Shown here in pieces: positions 1 to 10,450 of a stretch of 64,000 nucleotides of DNA. The translations under genes and the position numbers were made by a program. The DNA is taken from positions 1,984,001 through 2,048,000 of the forward strand of contig JAHRHY010000010.1 of assembly GCA_019671135.1 (NCBI GenBank). The letters run 5' to 3'. The notes under the pieces were generated by a model. That model saw only the letters and a list, made by a program, of their open reading frames with translations. It was not told where the DNA came from and made no database searches. The DNA is from Linnemannia hyalina. Lineage: Eukaryota; Mortierellomycota; Mortierellomycetes; Mortierellales; Mortierellaceae. Position 1 is the stretch's first letter, and each line of letters opens with the position of its first letter.

Positions 1-142
1 AATCACCGAACGAGGAATCTCACGCTGCAGGAATCATCGCGGAAACACACACACATACATACAACACAACAAAGAACAGGCGTCCTAACATCTACGCCTG
101 CTGTTGCCTTCTCGTTTCTTCTTTTTCTTTGTCGATCTGTAG

Positions 143-1485
143 GGATATAACTCCAACGAGGATCTTTCCACAGAGGATTTGGCAAAGTCTGTTGCTTACT
201 CTTCCCTCGTCGACGAATCTCTTCAGGACTCTCTCGTAAGCAAGCAAACAGGATTGAACGAGGAAGGATCAATTGATCCTACGGAATCGTTCTTATGATA
301 CGATGCTGATCACCTAATCCATCCTCTTTCTCCCTCGGATAAAACAAACTATAGCTGTTCTCATGGTTCGCGGACGACGACAACTTTTTGGGAACGACTC
401 GTAAGACGTACTCGAACTTGCTCTCGATTCCTGCGCGTTATATTCGGCCCATGCAGATGCGCAAGTCTGCCGTTCAGCGTGTCCAAAAGTATGGCGGAAA
501 GGTCGAGGCAGGATCCCTCACCCACGCCGAGAACACTCGTGTAAGTAGACAGCGCACGTCGCGTCTGGGTGATATGGATCGTTTGAATATTCGAGATGCC
601 GTTGGAACATGCATGGTACTATTATACCGCGAAGAAAGTAATGGGCAGCCACTGACAACTATGTTCTTTCTTTTCACACGATGCAACAAATATAGATCTA
701 TGACTTGGCAAGGGACTGCTACCGCGTCTTGGACAGGAAATTGGGCGAAAACGACTTCCTCTTTGGTGTCAAGTAAGTCAACGGATCAACACGCAGGGAT
801 GCGGGGAATTCATGCCGGAAATCGAGGCTCGAAGGAGAAAAGGCAGCAGGAGTGATAGAGAAGAGAGCAGTAATATGCAATATGCATAGGGCATGGGCAC
901 ATTTCTCCTCCACCTCTGCTTTTAATCGAAGGATCTTCATGGACGAAAAAAATTGGCACTTCCTAACCCATATTTTTCCCATTGACCTATAGGCCAACTT
1001 CATTGGACGCAAAGGCGTTTGGATATTTGGCGTTGCAACTGTACCCCGAGATCCCCAACCCCCGGTTCCAAATGATCCTGACCAGCCAGTTCCCCCGCCT
1101 GGTGGCCTACTGCAACCGCTGCAAGGAGGAGTTCTTTGCCAACCTGCCCGACTCTGCCCTCCCAACCGAGACATCGCCCTTCTTCACAAACCCCATCAGC
1201 TCACCCAAGGAATGGTTCAAGAACACCTTCTTGTCCGGATCAAATTCTGTCTCTTCCACAACAACGACGGAAAAGCCAAAGAAGACACAGGAGGAGAGGG
1301 ATTTTGATCTGAAGAGGATCTATGCAGTGACGTTTGGATTGGTGGCGATGGTGGCCTATGTGATTATTAATGGGATTGTTGTCATTGGTACTGATGAGGG
1401 GGAGGAGGAGCAGGAGGAGGGTGGATATTTTATGGCGGGAGGGGATGATGTGGATGATGATATCCATGTCCCTTCTGACGATTAG
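143..1485 (+). CDS. Metaxin-family mitochondrial outer-membrane protein, 5' end outside the window
   Basis: Visible exons are 143..235, 355..540, 696..772 and 993..1485; all junctions keep phase (0, 0, 2). The AG before 143 is an acceptor, so the start and the thioredoxin-like N-terminal half lie upstream of the window. The second exon gives an ARYIRPMQ segment, and the last opens with KPTSLDAKAFGYLALQL, the GST-C-like signature of metaxins. Near the C-terminus a hydrophobic segment (IYAVTFGLVAMVAYVIINGIV) is followed by an acidic tail, fitting a tail anchor. Metaxins and fungal Sam35/Sam37 form the cytosolic face of the SAM/TOB complex that inserts beta-barrel proteins and assists import. 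Which subunit this is cannot be decided from the part seen. An AATAAA-like signal lies about 70 bp after the stop. Confidence 0.85.
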
Positions 1486-2081
1486 AACGGTGGTGCTAGA
1501 TAATGAAGGTCTGAGGAGGAACAACTAAAACACAAACACAAACACAAACAACAAATTAATAAAAACAAGGGGCGTAACTCTTGTGCTTCTTATGAACTCC
1601 TGACACAGGCTTGCACAGGCACCAGAGACATGGATGTGGAAAGTGAATAAGCAAAGACAAGGATGAGAGGCATGGGTGTGGGCAAAAGAAAAGGAATACA
1701 CAGTTGCGTTCAAGTGTTTTGTCCAGACCACAACAAGTTGTATTTCTCCGTCGACACCTCGATCATGACTCTGAACGAGCCGAGTGAATAACACGCCGTG
1801 AAAACTTGACCAAGGGAGACAGGAGGAGGAGAATCGGAGGATCTCTTTTTTTTTTTTTTTTTGGGAGGGGCGGCGGAGGAATTGAAGATGCATACGGAGA
1901 AACTCCCTTGGAAGAATTATTTAGGACAAGCGCGGCGAGGAGCGAAATAAAAAACGAGCGAGAGGCCTGTTGCTCTAGTTTAGACAAGCGACAAGCATAG
2001 AGCCCGAAAGAGATTTGGCCGCATCTCTCTTGATGACTTGAGTAGTAGCGTTGATGCGAGAGTAAACCACAGCATTTTTCG

Positions 2082-2126
<45 letters not shown>

Positions 2127-2230
2127 TTTTGGGTTTTATTTGTACTTGCGCCACCAATTTCGGCTTAAGGGTATGACTATTTGCACATGATTAATAAAGG
2201 AATCTAAAAATACGTACACAACAAGCTCAT
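1486..2230. other. Intergenic, metaxin 3' flank to tRNA-Asp
   Basis: No supported gene. It holds an ACAAAC-rich tract near 1530-1550, a 17-T run at 1846-1862 and a 41-T run at 2084-2124. Short open frames here are homopolymer or low-complexity shadows. Confidence 0.7.
2084..2124 (+). repeat. Poly-T tract, 41 nt
   Basis: An uninterrupted run of 41 T residues about 105 bp upstream of tRNA-Asp. It is the longest homopolymer in the window. It could be the poly(A) trace of an old retrocopy on the minus strand, or slippage; no adjoining gene copy or target-site duplication was recognised. Confidence 0.95.
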
Positions 2231-2302
2231 TCCTTGGTAGTATAGTGGTGAGTATCTCCGCCTGTCACGCGGAAGACCGGGGTTCAATTCCCCGCCAGGG
2301 AG
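2231..2302 (+). tRNA. tRNA-Asp(GUC): tRNA-Asp (anticodon GTC)
   Basis: A 72-nt cloverleaf without an intron. The acceptor stem TCCTTGG pairs with CCAGGGA (one G-T pair) and is followed by discriminator G. The anticodon stem CCGC/GCGG closes a loop with anticodon GTC. The T arm reads CGGGG-TTCAATT-CCCCG, and the internal B box is GGTTCAATTCC. A pol III terminator of five T follows at 2307-2311. The gene looks intact. Confidence 0.97.
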
Positions 2303-2709
2303 CTTCTTTTTGCCACATTCAGTACTGAAGGTGACCGTGCCTTTTTGTTCGGTCAAGTCGTACTGTTCTTGCTTTGGCGCGTTGTTTTCTTTTTCTCGTA
2401 CACTTTCACTTTTTTTTTGTTCAAGCTCATGGTTGCGGCCGCTTTTTATGAGTGCCGCTGTTGTTATCAACTCGGTTGCAATTTGCACTAGAAACATATA
2501 TATCCTGTTGTAAAATGAAAAATTATGGAGCGTGGACACAGTTGCCACCAAGTGTACACTCTCGGCTTTCTTTAGCCTTTTTCTGTTCTTGATCCCTCCC
2601 TTTCCTTTTTACTCATTCACAACCACATTCACACCCACCCACGCATTGCATTCACTCTCATTCTCCCCTCCTCTGCAACCCAGCACACACGTACATAGCA
2701 ACGACACCA
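2303..2709. promoter_or_regulatory. Pol III terminator, then promoter/5' leader of the OB-fold gene
   Basis: After the T5 terminator the stretch is AT- and pyrimidine-rich. A CT/CA-rich leader (about 2570-2700) directly precedes the ATG at 2710. No further gene is seen. Confidence 0.5.
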
Positions 2710-5700
2710 ATGCCGAACCCAACAACTCCCTCAAAGAGAATCACATCAACAACAACAAGCATGCAAGCTCCATTCGCCTCTCTCATGCAACGACACAACA
2801 ACCCCGCCATAACGAACAACTCAAACAATACTCATCCGCCCCGTAAACCAACTCACCAGCCCCTTGTTTTGGGTCGCGGGCCTGGCCAACGTGCTATCAG
2901 ACAAGACAATGACGACTTTTCAGATCCCATCTCAAGTCCTTCCCCTTCCCCTCCGCCTCTCTCTCAAGTTGGACTCTCGGTAGAGGTGCCTGCCTACCTC
3001 CCGACCCAGTTTGTCCTCGACAACATCCAACACTTTAAGAGCAGCGATCATCTCACACCCAAACACCAACAGCAACGGACAACAAGCAACAGAGCAACGT
3101 CTCCGCCACGAAGACCAGATCCACAACATCATGTTCAAAATACCTCGACTCCTACTCGACAGCATCGTAGTATGGCACGGACCCTCTCGGACATAATCCC
3201 CGATGATGTCTCTACACAGATCGCTATGCAGGACATCCATCAGTACAGGAGTACAGATCATTATCGCAGTACCAATGGTTCCAGCATACCTACTCGAACA
3301 TCCCCTCCCCTTCAATACGATCGCGTCACCATCTCTCGTCCAAATACTACCACAACATCGGCAGCGACACCATCATCGGCATCCTCATCCGACTCTCAGG
3401 AACAACCCAACAAACGCCGCTCGGGCCTGTTCTCCCCGTTCAAGCCTCTCTTCCCTCCTCCCCCTCCCTCTCCAGAGGTCGAGACCAAGTCACCCAAGCG
3501 CAAGAGCACACCCAAGAAGGCGACATCAAAGAAGAGGACACCCAAGAAGCGCCAGCGTCAAGAGTTCTCGGTTGTAGATGACAGTGATCCGATCGAGGAT
3601 GGGGACTCGGATGGAGATTGGCAAGCGTTCTGGGAGGCGGGCAAGAAGGATATCGCCGAGGGTAGCGCTCCTAAGCGCCAGAGAGTAATAGCATCACCCC
3701 CTACTACCCCGAGTCGGCCAATCCCCATGGCCACTACCAACCGCCCAGTCTTGAAGCCACCGGAACCACTCGGACCCAAGTTGCATCAAATCTCTCGAGA
3801 GGAGGTCAAGCAAAAAGATCCAGTTGTCAGGTCCAGCACGGTCGTGCGACAGCCTACACCTGTTCAGCAGCCCACCTCTGTCATACTGCCTACCCCTGTT
3901 CAAAAGCCAACTCTTGTTCAACAACCGAAACCTATCCAAAAGACAGTCCTGGTCCAACTGCCAGCTCCTCTTGCAGCCCCGTCTACTTCAAGATCCGTAT
4001 CGTCGCCCGCAGAACATACGATCCCCCTCAACCCACAGGTGGTCTCGTTCGCGTCAAAACTGACGCCCATCAATGCCTTGTCCCCGAACGAGCCTCAGAG
4101 AAAGTACAACATTATGGGCCTTATCCAGTTGATCTCGCCAGTGCAAGATGGAGTGCGAGGATTCGGAGGAAAGCCTACTTCCAAAGCAGGCCTGACGATC
4201 TCCGACAAGGGATCTATCCACTTGAACATTACTCTTTGGGGTGACAAGGGCAAGTGGGTCGAGTCTTGCAGAGTGGGCGATGTCGTCCTCCTCACAGGTA
4301 AGAAGCAGTTCTAAAACTAAATCCTGACGCAAAAGAAGCTTGAGGAGCCGTGTATTTTAACCACCACATTAATGAAATCGCGTTTATAGATCTGATGGCC
4401 AAGGAGTACAGAAGAAAGACTGTTGCCAGCACACGGTGGGCATCGATGATGTTTCGGATGGATGGTGCTGCCCTGACCAAGCTTCGTGGCGACTCTGTCA
4501 TTGAAGGTCACCTTGCCGATCTGGTCAAGATGCGAAAGACGCTGGGCCACCATCTGCTCGATGATGACCAGTATATCGCACGGGACCCTTCGTTCTACCA
4601 GACCTTGAACGCCAGTATTTTCTGGCAACAAGGTGCGCTTGCGGGGGCATACTTGCCCACCGGATCAGACTCTGATCCAGATGCTAATGAAGCAATGTCA
4701 GAAGACGAAGCTGTAGAGACTGGAGTTGAGCCCGCGGTCAAGATGGAGCCTGAAGATGATATGAAGATTGCGGTCAAGCTTGAGCCAGAGGACAAAATGG
4801 TGAGCAAGCTCAAGGTTGACCATGAGATCGAGAAGGTGAAGAAGGTCAAGATTGAGCCTGGGGCCGTTGATGAGACTGCGGTTGGAGACGAGTCTACCAG
4901 CGAAACTGAGGTTGTCTCTGGTCCGACCAGAGGAGACACTCTTCGAGGTGTTGTGGTATATCACATGCTGAACGTGGACAGAGACGACAGCAAGGGTTGG
5001 GAGATTGGCGTTGTCCACTTGACCAAGAACCGACTCGTCAAGGTTCAAACGTAAGAGATGCCTGTTTCCTCGTCTGTATTCTTCCTCAAATCTTGGTGGA
5101 AGAGAATAGGCGACTGACGATCTCTTTTTGTTCTTCGCTTTTTTAGGTCCTCCTATACTTCCTGGATCGACATCCTGAGGCCGCAGCGGTACATGGAGTT
5201 TTATGGACAATATAGCCAAGAGGATGGCGTGTTGCGTATTAACGGATCCACAAGAGAGCCGACTGTCATTCAAGAAAAAGGCCCTGACGTACCTACATGT
5301 TCACAGATGTTTGACTCTGTCAAGAATGTCATTGACAGCCGCTTCATGGGTATGCCATACCATGCAGATAGTCTTTTGTGGGGATCGAGTGACTGAACGA
5401 AGTAGCTCAGAATGTTGATCGCTTACCTAGTTCGTTGCTTCTAATCTTTTTTATTTTTACGTTCAGGGATCGCGTCGGTGGACGGGTACATTGACGGCGT
5501 TACTTTTCCTGAGGATATCACGAACCAGTTCTGGGCGAAAGACAGTGTCTTCAGCATTCCGCTCATTGTTTGCAGCAACTGCAGCATGAAAATGGAGCCG
5601 CTACAGGAGGACATGAGGAGATTTGTCTGTGTAGACTGTCACTCGGATCCTGACAAGAAAGAGACGAGCAAGCCAAAGATGTGTTACCATGACTTCCACT

Positions 5701-6029
5701 TTTGGCTCAGAGATAAGCCCACACTTGGCAGCACCCACCAGCCCCAGGCCGAGACGATTCGAGTTTCCTGCAAGGGCGATGTCTGTCAGCAGGTATTTCC
5801 GACGATTCCAGCTGCTGAGTGGTTCGAGAGCATTGAAAAGTACCAGGAGTGCAGGCAGGCTTGGATAGCATGGATGCAGATGCTGGCTGGTAAAACTGGC
5901 GGAGAAGGGGAGTCCAACAAGTCAGTATTGAATACGCGACAGAGACGCGTTCGTGTTGAGGTCGGAGTTGGCAAAGGCCGGATGGGAAAAGCTGTTCGCG
6001 TCAAGTATTTGCACCCCTTGGCCGGCTGA
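2710..6029 (+). CDS. Multi-OB-fold, zinc-ribbon protein (RPA70/SHLD2-like)
   Basis: Exons 2710..4297, 4390..5050, 5147..5349 and 5467..6029 join in phase to 1,004 residues. The first 460 or so residues are disordered (Ser/Pro/Thr-rich, basic KKxTPKK patches, QP-repeats). Three beta-rich segments follow: about 465-570 (WGDKGKW, GDVVLLT), about 715-790 (SWIDILRP, FYGQY), and from about 818. The last carries CSNC-x15-CVDC (Cys 853, 856, 872, 875), placed like the zinc ribbon inside the C-terminal OB fold of RPA70-type proteins. A long disordered N-terminus before three OB folds with a terminal zinc ribbon is the layout of SHLD2; RPA1, MEIOB and RADX are alternatives. An acidic KxEPED-type insert separates OB1 and OB2. 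I infer a ssDNA-binding genome-maintenance role. It is convergent with MCM9. Splicing is well supported, the family less so. Confidence 0.7.
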
Positions 6030-6404
6030 CGATTCATATTTTTTTTTGTTCCTTGCTGTATTTTCCTTCCATGTACGACCATTGCGTTAGCTTTTATGTC
6101 GCACCAGTTTTGTACATTACATCCAATCAACATTGCATTCTTAACTTTGCTTCGTCTGATATACAAAAAGATATCGCCTGCGAGCACGATTTGACGCGTC
6201 TTGATGCGTACTACTGTTACAGGTCCTCACATGGCGTTCCAATCGTATTGGGTAATCAACGCGTCTTCAAAGCAGACACACAGAATGACAGACGAACACG
6301 CGGACATTCGTTTGGTTGTATTTATTACTTTTGTACAAGGTTAAATATACAAGTTCTCGAGCATGCTCTACAAGGCATGCTCTCACAAGGGAAGGAGGGA
6401 GCCG
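6030..6404. other. Short convergent 3' intergenic region
   Basis: The 375 bp between two converging genes must hold both 3' UTRs and poly(A) sites. It includes a TTTTTTTT run near 6040 and no open frame with family similarity. Confidence 0.6.
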
Positions 6405-9400
6405 TTAAGAATAAGAACTTTCGTCATGGTCGAACTCATCCTTAAAATCTCGATTCCGCACCACACCTTTGCCCTTATTCTCCTTCCTTGAAACCGGTGG
6501 CGACACAACCCCCGCGGAATACTGGGTCTGTGTCTGACGAAGGGCAAACCGTCGGTCAATCAGAGGCGGTTCTTCCTCCTCCGTCTTCACACCCACGAAC
6601 CCTTCTTCCAGAGATCCACCACCGTCGCCGCTACTGTACCGCGACATCGTTTTGTTGTTGGGGTTGTCATCGATGATGGGGTCGGACTGTCTGAGTCGCT
6701 CAAGGAACTCTGCCTCGGCTTGGTCGTCCAAGACCATGCTTCCGGTTGACAAGGTGGCAGTTGATCCTGTCGATGCGGAAAAGGATGGCCTAGCTGCTAC
6801 AAGACTTGGGTTCTGAATGTTGCCACCGAGAGATCCTTGTTTTGAAGGCGAGGATATTGCACGGTAGTGATCTCGGTGATGATCATAGTCGTCACCATGA
6901 CCATTCTCTCGTCGCCGCTTGACACCGGGCCTCGACATCTCCTCAATGTCAGTTCCAGGGACCACATCATCCTCACCGTATCCAGCCCCTCGACCTTCAT
7001 CATCAACATCATCACCTTCCTGCAATTGAGAAGCAAGATTTGCCAGTCCCAACCGATCAAGCATAGCAGACTCCTGTCGCCAATACTCATCCTCGGCACT
7101 CTTGGGGAAGCTGGCATGCAACGGATTGATACCTCCCAGAACCGCGGCTCCACCCTGCGCTGTAGCCTCCATCAACGAAATAACAACCACCGCATCCTGA
7201 ACGGTGACCAAATTCCTGGCCATCAGCCGAGCATGAGCCTGGCTCAGCCGGATCAAAGACTCCAAAAGTCGAATTGTCGTCCGTGCGGCGTTGCGGAGAT
7301 CAGCTTTCCGTTGGAGTTGGTAATAGGATACCAAGACCTGTTCTGCGGGTGGGGTCAGCTTCGGCTGAAAGGTCGATTTGATCCAGATCAGGTACGCCTT
7401 GACTTTCTCGAGTGACCAAGGGTCAGGTGTAGCTTCCTGTTCCTGCTCCTCGTCGTCCTCATCATCGTCCTCCGCCTGCCCAGGAGTATTACTTCCTCCA
7501 AGCGAGCTGCCATCATCTGAGATGCTGCTATCATACCCATCATCACCTGGCTCTAAACCCAACGCCTCCATCCGTTTCCGCTTCGCAATCTTCCTCAGCT
7601 TTTTCCGCCGCCGCCGGATCTCTTTTCCTGTCAACCGCTTCCTCTTGGGCACGAACTGCCCATCCATCCGCATACGCGTGTCCAAGATATACGACGATAT
7701 CTTCTGGTCCCAATTGGGGTTGCCTGTGTCCATCAACACCAGGACGATATCAAATCGCGACAGCAGCGGACTCCCCAACGCGATGTTGATCGACACCGAC
7801 TCGTTGGGGTCATACTTCCCCTTGGGGTTCGTCGCAGCAATGACCGAGCACCGCGTGTTCAACTTGCACACAATTCCCGCCTTGGCAATCGAGATCGACT
7901 GCTGCTCCATCGCCTCGTGGATCGCCACCTTGTCATGCTCTCTCATCCCCCCAAACTCATCAATGCAACACAACCCGCGATCCGCCAGCACCAGCGCACC
8001 AGCCTCCAACTGCCATTCATTCCCATCCCTCACAGCAGTGACCGTCAGACCTGCACTACTGCTCCCGATTCCCGTGGTCAACACCGATCTCGGATTCAAC
8101 TCGGCCGCATACTTCAAAAACTGTGATTTCCCCGTTCCGGGGTCACCCACCAACAACAGATGTGGTTCCCCACGAACTTTGAGCCCCGACTTGTCATCGT
8201 TCTTGGCCACTCCGCCCGTCAGGACCAACATGACCGCCAACTTGACAATATAGAGTCCATAGACTTTTGGGCAGATCTGGCTCAAGATCTGGTTGCGTGC
8301 CGTGAAGGGCTTGTCGACATTCTTGGACCGGGCGTGCTCCCAGAAATGCTCAAAATCCAGTCGCTGTTCCTCTGTGATCCCGACGCCGACTCGCTGTTCG
8401 TTATGGATGAAGACATGGTTTGCCAGCAGCGCCAATTCAATATCACAGCGTTCTCCGACCATCGGGTTCTTCCACCTCCTTATCACCGTACCCCTATTTC
8501 ATCGCGATTTAATTGACGAAGGAGTTAATAAAAGGAGCGACAAATCGAATGCAAACTTAAGGACCGACGGCAACGCCTGAGAACTTACGTGATGGTCACA
8601 TCGTCTCCAGACTTGGCATGGTCCACCAAGTCATCGTGAAGAATAACAACCATCGATCCAGGGATGGTTCCCATGGTCAGCTTGTTTGTCTGTTCCTGAA
8701 TCTTGATCTCCTGATAATCCCGACATCCCTCAGGCAATTGACCTAAAAGCCCATAACATAATTCAGTACTTAGTTTCCTCCGTCATGCAAATGTTCGCAC
8801 AGCTCATAGATTCACGTCCCTCAAGTAAAAATCCAAAGTAAACTTACCAGGTGGAGGTTCAACCATTTGGAACTTGTAACCATTACAAGGCTTTGTATTC
8901 CCTTGAGCCTGACACCTTGTCGGCATGGCCACCTTATTGTATTGCTCCACATCCGCCAGCACGTCAAACGTCTTCTTGCACATCAGACATTGCACTGGTT
9001 TCTTGTTCTCCAGCATCTTGACTACGCCCGTCCTACAAGGCAATAAAAAGACAACGACACAGCATTAATACATCAAACCTCCTTTGCAAGGAAAACACAC
9101 ACACGAAACAAACGACTCTCAGGGTCATCCCCCCCACGGAAACAACTGTGCACCGAACCTGATGACGGTGGCAGTAATGGACAGAAAAGTCCCAACATCC
9201 ACACAAGTCGGCACAGTCCTTCGCCGAGACTCGGCTGCAGGCAGACCCATAACCCTCGCTGAGCACTTGGGCTTCAAATACATCGGTCTCTTCTTCCCTC
9301 CTCCTCCTCCACTTATCCTCCTTGATGATCCCATTGACTGCGTCGTCCGCCCAAACCCACCTCCGGTGTTGTTGCTATAGCTGTAGCTGCTAAGTCTTTG

Positions 9401-9990
9401 ACGATCCTGCGTCTCTAAATCATCATCATCATGCAGCCGGATGATTTCCATCTGCACATCTTGTAAGATACGATCCAAGATCGGGAGGACTTTGTGGGGT
9501 AAGACGGCAAGATCCGACCACAGCCTTGGGTCTGTCCCCGAGTCTACCAACGCCATGATACTATTTCCCATGCGTTTTCATAAGATGACAAAAAAGGAGG
9601 TTGTTAGTACCACAAGATACTTCTCTGTTACATGAGAGCTGTGTGATAGAAAGCAGCGGGGGAGAGGGAAGGAGAAACATACTCGATGACAACAGAGTAA
9701 TGGTGGGTGGTGTCTGGGTTATACAAAATCTCGCAGATATCATGATGATGCTGTTCCTGGATCCCTTGCCTAAGCGTAGCTATGTCTGTGCATGCGGAGC
9801 AAGCCAACCCAATACAAAGAATATAACAAAAATAAATGGGTCAGAAGGTTTCGAACATGGCAGCGATGGAGTGTCAAAAACATGTTTCGTTGTTGTCATT
9901 GGTATAACAAGCACATCAGCTAGTGATCAAGCCGGGCTGTTGCTTTGTTGACGACTTACCCCGGAAGCTGTCCTCGCTGTCGATTTCCAT
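6405..9990 (-). CDS. MCM9: DNA helicase MCM9
   Basis: Minus-strand exons, 5' to 3': 9990..9960, 9779..9683, 9560..9159, 9032..8848, 8742..8589, 8493..6405; all phases agree, giving 985 residues. The N-terminal MCM domain contains [19 protein letters not shown], a zinc finger (Cys 192, 195, 217, 226), then [12 protein letters not shown] and an [16 protein letters not shown] segment, all diagnostic of MCM9 over MCM8 or MCM2-7. The AAA+ core has Walker A GDPGTGKS (residues 406-413), Walker B CCIDEF (Asp468-Glu469) and arginine-finger SPLLSRFD (Arg536). Residues 563-646 are an insert, basic then acidic, absent from the human protein at that point. A disordered tail follows residue 760 or so. MCM9 acts with MCM8 in homologous recombination, crosslink repair and mismatch-repair-linked unwinding. 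The start MEIDSEDSF matches the expected N-terminal length. Confidence 0.95.
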
Positions 9991-10450
9991 GAGGATGAAT
10001 CGGGCATACAGTCTGATGTAAAGAAAATGTAAGGAATGAACAGAGGTGAGGAACAAAAAGAGACCTCTCAGGAACTCCGCACATACCTCTCTCTCAATTT
10101 GTCTCTTCAGAAATCGGTGGCGTCAATCTTCAACGGGACTTGCTCACCAGGGATTGTGATTCATTGGACGTCGGCAAGGGCGATCTCCCACAAACAAACA
10201 CACGGCACACGAAGCAGTTCAACACACAGTCGAACAAGTAGGCAATTTACAATGGTCTTCATTGAATCTTTCTTTTTTCTTTGTTGCTTTGTTATTGTTA
10301 ATGGTTTTATCCTTAAAGTGAGAAACTACTACGACGCATGGCAGCCACCTTACAGCCTAGGAGTTTACAAGGGAGAAGGATAAGAGGTTAGAGTCGAAGG
10401 ATAAGCACGTGAACATCCATAATGCAAGCACTTGTCCATTGTCTCAATAC
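9991..10450. promoter_or_regulatory. MCM9 upstream region and PP2A B-subunit 3' flank
   Basis: A 460-bp spacer between tandem minus-strand genes. The reading frame just upstream of the MCM9 ATG stays open for a few codons. No other gene is seen. Confidence 0.5.

Noticed and set aside
7378..8253. 291-codon plus-strand frame
   Set aside because: Antisense to the conserved AAA+ core of MCM9; no similarity of its own.
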